The notes under the pieces are model-generated. The model was not told where the DNA came from. It did no database searches and saw only the letters and a program-made list of their open reading frames with translations. From Solirubrobacterales bacterium (lineage in GTDB: Bacteria > Actinomycetota > Thermoleophilia > Solirubrobacterales > Solirubrobacteraceae), in the NCBI GenBank assembly GCA_003244035.1, contig QHBV01000014.1, forward strand, positions 1-16,653: a stretch of DNA of 16,653 bases. The letters run 5' to 3'. The position numbers were made by a program, and so were the translations under genes. Shown here one piece after another: positions 13,897-16,653 of the stretch (within the stretch, counting starts at the first letter, position 1; every line of letters begins with the position of its first letter).

Positions 13897-14832
13897 ATGT
13901 CCGTCACGGTCGTAGGCTCAATCGCGTTCGACGCGGTCACGACGCCATTCGGCAGCCGCGAGCGGATGCTCGGCGGCTCAGCCGTGCACTTCTCCCTGGC
14001 CGCGTCGTTCTTCGACACCGTCCACGTCGTCGGCCCGGTGGGCGATGACTTCGGCGAAGCCGAGTACGAGGTGCTTCGTGCCCGCGGAGTCGACACCGAC
14101 GACATCGAGCGGGTCCCGGGCGGACAGACCTTCTTCTGGCGTGGCGAGTACGGCTGGGACCTGAACGACCGCACCACGCTCGAGACGCGTCTCGGCGTGT
14201 TCGCCGACTTCGAGCCAAAGCTCTCTCCGGCCTCGCGCGCGGCGGACGTGCTCTTCCTGGCCAACATCCAGCCCGATCTCCAGCGCGAGGTTCGCGAGCA
14301 GTGCGCCGGCGCGAGGTTCGTCGCGCTCGACTCGATGAACCTGTGGATCGAGACCGCCCGCGAGTCGCTGATCGAGACGATCGCCGGCGTCGACTGCGTG
14401 CTGCTCAACGACGCCGAGCTGCGCCAGCTCACCGGCGAGCCGAGCTTCGTCAGAGCGGCTCGCCAGGTGCGGGAGTGGGGACCACGGGTGGTGATCGCCA
14501 AGCAGGGCGAGTACGGCGCGGCGATGTTCAGCGACGAGCGCTTCTTTGCCCTGCCCGCCTTCCCGCTGGAGAGCGTCGTCGATCCGACCGGCGCCGGCGA
14601 CTGCTTCGCGGGGGGGTTGATCGGCTTCCTGGCCGCCCATCCCGAGGAGGAGCTGGACCACGAGCTCCTAACTCGCGCGATGGCCTACGGGACCGCGCTC
14701 GCATCGTTCAACGTCGAGGAGCTCGGCGTCGAGCGCGTCGCACGGCTGACCGTTGAGGAGATCGTCGAGCGCGTCGCCGAGCTGCAGCGGATCACGCATT
14801 TCGTCTGCAAGCCGGTGGCGCTTCGGGCTTGA
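13897..14832 (+). CDS. PfkB/ribokinase-family carbohydrate or nucleoside kinase
   Basis: A 311-residue protein starting MSVTVVGSIAFDAVTTPFG. GG at 26-27 (MLGGSAVHFS) is the N-terminal PfkB sugar-binding motif, and DPTGAGDCFAGG (229-240) is PfkB signature 2 with the catalytic base D235 and the GAGD anion hole. ALDSMNLWIE (143-152) and LLNDAELRQLTGE (169-181) are typical of a subgroup of bacterial PfkB kinases whose substrate is often a nucleoside or unusual sugar. The frame continues far upstream (to 13339) but that stretch overlaps the divergent quinone reductase; homology begins at ATG 13897. A -10-like TACGCT sits 10 bases before the ATG with no clear -35 or ribosome-binding site, so a nearly leaderless mRNA is possible. 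The gap to the divergent pseudogene is 42 bp. Kinase activity is well supported; the substrate is not. Confidence 0.9.
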   Translation: MSVTVVGSIAFDAVTTPFGSRERMLGGSAVHFSLAASFFDTVHVVGPVGDDFGEAEYEVLRARGVDTDDIERVPGGQTFFWRGEYGWDLNDRTTLETRLGVFADFEPKLSPASRAADVLFLANIQPDLQREVREQCAGARFVALDSMNLWIETARESLIETIAGVDCVLLNDAELRQLTGEPSFVRAARQVREWGPRVVIAKQGEYGAAMFSDERFFALPAFPLESVVDPTGAGDCFAGGLIGFLAAHPEEELDHELLTRAMAYGTALASFNVEELGVERVARLTVEEIVERVAELQRITHFVCKPVALRA

Positions 14833-14875
14833 AGCACTGAAGTTGCCAGCGGTTTCATTTCACGATCAATCAGGG

Positions 14876-14881
14876 TAGGAT
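14876..14881 (+). promoter_or_regulatory. Possible -10 element for the small membrane gene pair
   Basis: TAGGAT lies 10 bases before the GTG at 14892, which would give an mRNA beginning about 3-4 bases before the start codon. No clear -35 is seen at the right distance. Confidence 0.3.
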
Positions 14882-14891
14882 CCGCCGCCTC

Positions 14892-15152
14892 GTGACCTGG
14901 GGATTCCTGTGGCTGATGCTGGCGCTGAAGATTCCGATCGCAGCGCTGATCTACCTGGTCTGGTGGGCGATCAAGCAGACGCCCGAGGAGTCGCCGTCCT
15001 CCGATGGTGGCGGCGGGGTCAAGCCCCATCGCCCACACCCCCGTAAGCCCCTGCCTCGCCACCCGCGCCGCGGCCCCCACGGCGCGCCGGCGCCGGCACC
15101 CCCGGCGCGCGTCCGGACGGTGCGAGCCCGCGCGCGCACGCTCGAGCGCTAG
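14892..15152 (+). CDS. Small single-pass membrane protein with basic Pro-rich tail
   Basis: An 86-residue frame from GTG 14892. Residues 1-27 form one membrane helix (WGFLWLMLALKIPIAALIYL and onward), ending in WWAIKQTPEE. A Gly run and a tail very rich in Pro, Arg and His (about 43-86) follow. The tail could be a cytosolic nucleic-acid- or lipid-binding stretch, or just GC-driven low complexity. The aromatic-rich helix and the stop placed 2 bp before the next gene's start support a real gene. I do not recognise a family. Confidence 0.6.
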   Translation: MTWGFLWLMLALKIPIAALIYLVWWAIKQTPEESPSSDGGGGVKPHRPHPRKPLPRHPRRGPHGAPAPAPPARVRTVRARARTLER

Positions 15153-15154
15153 TC

Positions 15155-15367
15155 GTGTTGAGCTCAGTGCTTGCCGCCGCCGAGCCGTCGAAGGTCCCGT
15201 TCTACATCGCCGGCGCCGCGCTCGTCGTGTGGGCGCTGGCGCTCGCCGCGGTCGGCCTCTCCCAGCCCAGCTTTCCCTACAGCGAGCGGGGGGGTCGTGC
15301 CGTGATGCTGGCGAGCTTCCTGCTCGCGGCCATCGCGATCGCGATGGCGGTCGCGATCGACAAGTAA
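15155..15367 (+). CDS. Small two-helix membrane protein, unknown function
   Basis: A 70-residue frame from GTG 15155, 2 bp after the preceding stop. Two hydrophobic helices (about 15-35 and 49-67) are joined by a short loop SQPSFPYSERGGRA. The N-terminus carries a short LAAAEPSKVPF stretch before helix 1. The coupling suggests co-expression with the 86-residue protein. The second helix is followed directly by the C-terminus (IDK). No catalytic motif is seen. The next gene, citrate synthase, begins 45 bp later and could share the transcript. I cannot name the family. Confidence 0.7.
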   Translation: MLSSVLAAAEPSKVPFYIAGAALVVWALALAAVGLSQPSFPYSERGGRAVMLASFLLAAIAIAMAVAIDK

Positions 15368-15412
15368 CCTCCCTTCGAGGCTCCGTCCACAACCGCTCGA
15401 GAGAGGAGCGCC

Positions 15413-16653
15413 ATGACCAGCGAGACCGCGCCCGAGCGCGCCTCCCAGATAGCGACCTCGAGCGAGACCCTCACGGTCACCGACAACCGCACGGGCAAGC
15501 ACTACGAGATCCCGATCGAGGATGGGACGATCCGCGCCACCGAGCTGCGGAAGATCAAGACCAGCGAGCACGACTTCGGGCTGATGACGTATGACCCGGC
15601 GTACATGGCCACCGCGTCGTGCCGCTCCGCGGTCACGTTCATCGACGGCGAAGAAGGGATCCTCGAGTACCGCGGCTATCCGATCGAGCAGCTGGCGGAG
15701 AAGTCCAACTACCTCGAGGTCGCCTACCTGCTCGTGCACGGCGAGCTTCCGACCCACGATCAGCTCGAGGAGTGGACACATCAGATCACGATCCACACGT
15801 TCGTGCACGAGAACATCAAGGGCTTCATGCAGGGCTTCCGCTATGACGCCCACCCGATGGGGATGCTGCTCGCGTCGGTGGGCGCCCTGTCCACCTTCTA
15901 CCCCGAGGCCAGCGCGATCAAGGACGCGACGATCCGCTACATCCAGGTGATCCGGCTGATCGCGAAGATCCCCACACTGGCCGCTTTCGCCTACCGGCAC
16001 AACCGCGGCATGCCCTACGTCTACCCCGACAACGAGCTCACCTACACCGGCAACTTCCTCTCCATGCTCTACAAGATGACCGAGCTCCGCTACGAGCCCG
16101 ATCCGCGGATCGAGCACGCACTCGATGTCCTCTTCATCCTCCACGCCGACCACGAGCAGAACTGCTCGACCAGCGCTGTGCGGAGCGTGGGCTCCTCCGA
16201 AGTCGACCCGTACTCGTCGGTCGCGGCGGGGGTCGCGGCGCTGTACGGCCCGCTGCACGGGGGCGCGAACGAGGCGGTGCTGCGAATGCTGCGCCGGATC
16301 GAGACCGTCGAGAACATCCCTGGCTTCATCGAGGGCGTCAAGCAGGGCGACGAGCGCCTGATGGGCTTCGGCCACCGCGTGTACAAGAACTTCGATCCCC
16401 GCGCGAAGATCATCAAGCAGGCCTGCGAAGACGTGTTCGAGGTGACCGGCAAGAACCCCCTGCTCGAGATCGCGACCGAGCTCGAGCGGATCGCACTCGA
16501 GGACGAGTACTTCATCTCGCGCAAGCTCTACCCGAACGTCGACTTCTACTCGGGCCTGATCTACGAGGCGCTCGGCATGCCTGTCGAGATGTTCCCGGTG
16601 CTGTTCGCGATCGGCCGCACGAGCGGCTGGATCGCCCAGTGGCTGGAGATGAT
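15413..16653 (+). CDS. gltA: Citrate synthase, type I/hexameric (3' end outside window)
   Basis: The ATG at 15413 follows a GAGAGGAG ribosome-binding site (15401-15408), and 413 codons are present before the window ends. A typical GltA lacks only some 15-20 more residues. The N-terminal beta-domain (about 20-70: LTVTDNRTGKHYEIPIEDGT) is characteristic of the GltA type rather than short methylcitrate synthases. GILEYRGYPIEQLA lies near 84-97. Catalytic residues are visible: H244 in ILHADHEQN, H282 in GPLHGGANE and D328 in KNFDPRAK, with GFGHRVY contacting the substrate. It condenses acetyl-CoA and oxaloacetate to citrate in the TCA cycle. The two small membrane genes precede it on the same strand. 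Confidence 0.96.
   Translation, partial: MTSETAPERASQIATSSETLTVTDNRTGKHYEIPIEDGTIRATELRKIKTSEHDFGLMTYDPAYMATASCRSAVTFIDGEEGILEYRGYPIEQLAEKSNYLEVAYLLVHGELPTHDQLEEWTHQITIHTFVHENIKGFMQGFRYDAHPMGMLLASVGALSTFYPEASAIKDATIRYIQVIRLIAKIPTLAAFAYRHNRGMPYVYPDNELTYTGNFLSMLYKMTELRYEPDPRIEHALDVLFILHADHEQNCSTSAVRSVGSSEVDPYSSVAAGVAALYGPLHGGANEAVLRMLRRIETVENIPGFIEGVKQGDERLMGFGHRVYKNFDPRAKIIKQACEDVFEVTGKNPLLEIATELERIALEDEYFISRKLYPNVDFYSGLIYEALGMPVEMFPVLFAIGRTSGWIAQWLEM

Noticed and set aside
1..16653. tRNA, rRNA, CRISPR, insertion sequence or prophage features
   Set aside because: No tRNA-like arms, spaced repeats, transposase, integrase or phage motifs were found on reading both strands.

Overview
The window is very GC-rich, has strong G/C bias at third codon positions and freely uses GTG and TTG starts. 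Its gene content (MmpL-type transporter, a DUF6131-like 51-residue protein, a primary-sigma-like factor, hexameric-type citrate synthase) points to a high-GC actinobacterium. The mix would fit Thermoleophilia/Solirubrobacterales, but that placement is an inference from the protein set; there is no rRNA here to settle it. I see no tRNA, rRNA, CRISPR array, insertion sequence or phage gene.

Left part (1-4733, minus strand): a tight three-gene operon, read right to left. A large membrane protein of GT-C type (540 aa) is followed by a GT39/PMT-like membrane glycosyltransferase (529 aa). Last comes a FAD-dependent oxidoreductase related to protoporphyrinogen oxidase and UDP-galactopyranose mutase, which runs off the left edge. 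Together they look like a cell-envelope glycan assembly unit. A 151-bp divergent gap leads to an RlpA-like double-psi beta-barrel protein (plus strand). Convergent to it are a secreted glycoside hydrolase family 3 protein with an altered catalytic loop and, upstream in the same operon, a small lipoprotein. Divergent from the lipoprotein, only 22 bp away, is a Wzy/O-antigen-ligase-like membrane protein. Most of 1-8758 therefore concerns the cell surface: polysaccharide assembly and wall remodelling.

Middle part (8759-12971): a 51-residue two-helix membrane protein with its own upstream palindrome and downstream terminator hairpins; then a MarR regulator divergent from an MmpL/RND transporter, with operator-like palindromes in the shared 109-bp gap; then a group-1/2-like sigma-70 factor. 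The sigma gene has a near-consensus promoter whose -35 box overlaps the mmpL stop codon. Around its -10 box lie three TTCGAT/ATCGAA hexamers spaced exactly 10 bp apart. This regulator/transporter/sigma block is the most interesting part of the window.

Right part (12972-16653): a zinc-free quinone oxidoreductase gene broken by a frameshifting internal deletion, a divergent PfkB-family sugar/nucleoside kinase, two adjacent small membrane proteins of unknown role, and a citrate synthase gene (gltA) that runs off the right edge. No clearly new defence or mobile system is visible. The second-look items are regulatory architecture, altered active or DNA-contact residues, and small membrane proteins.
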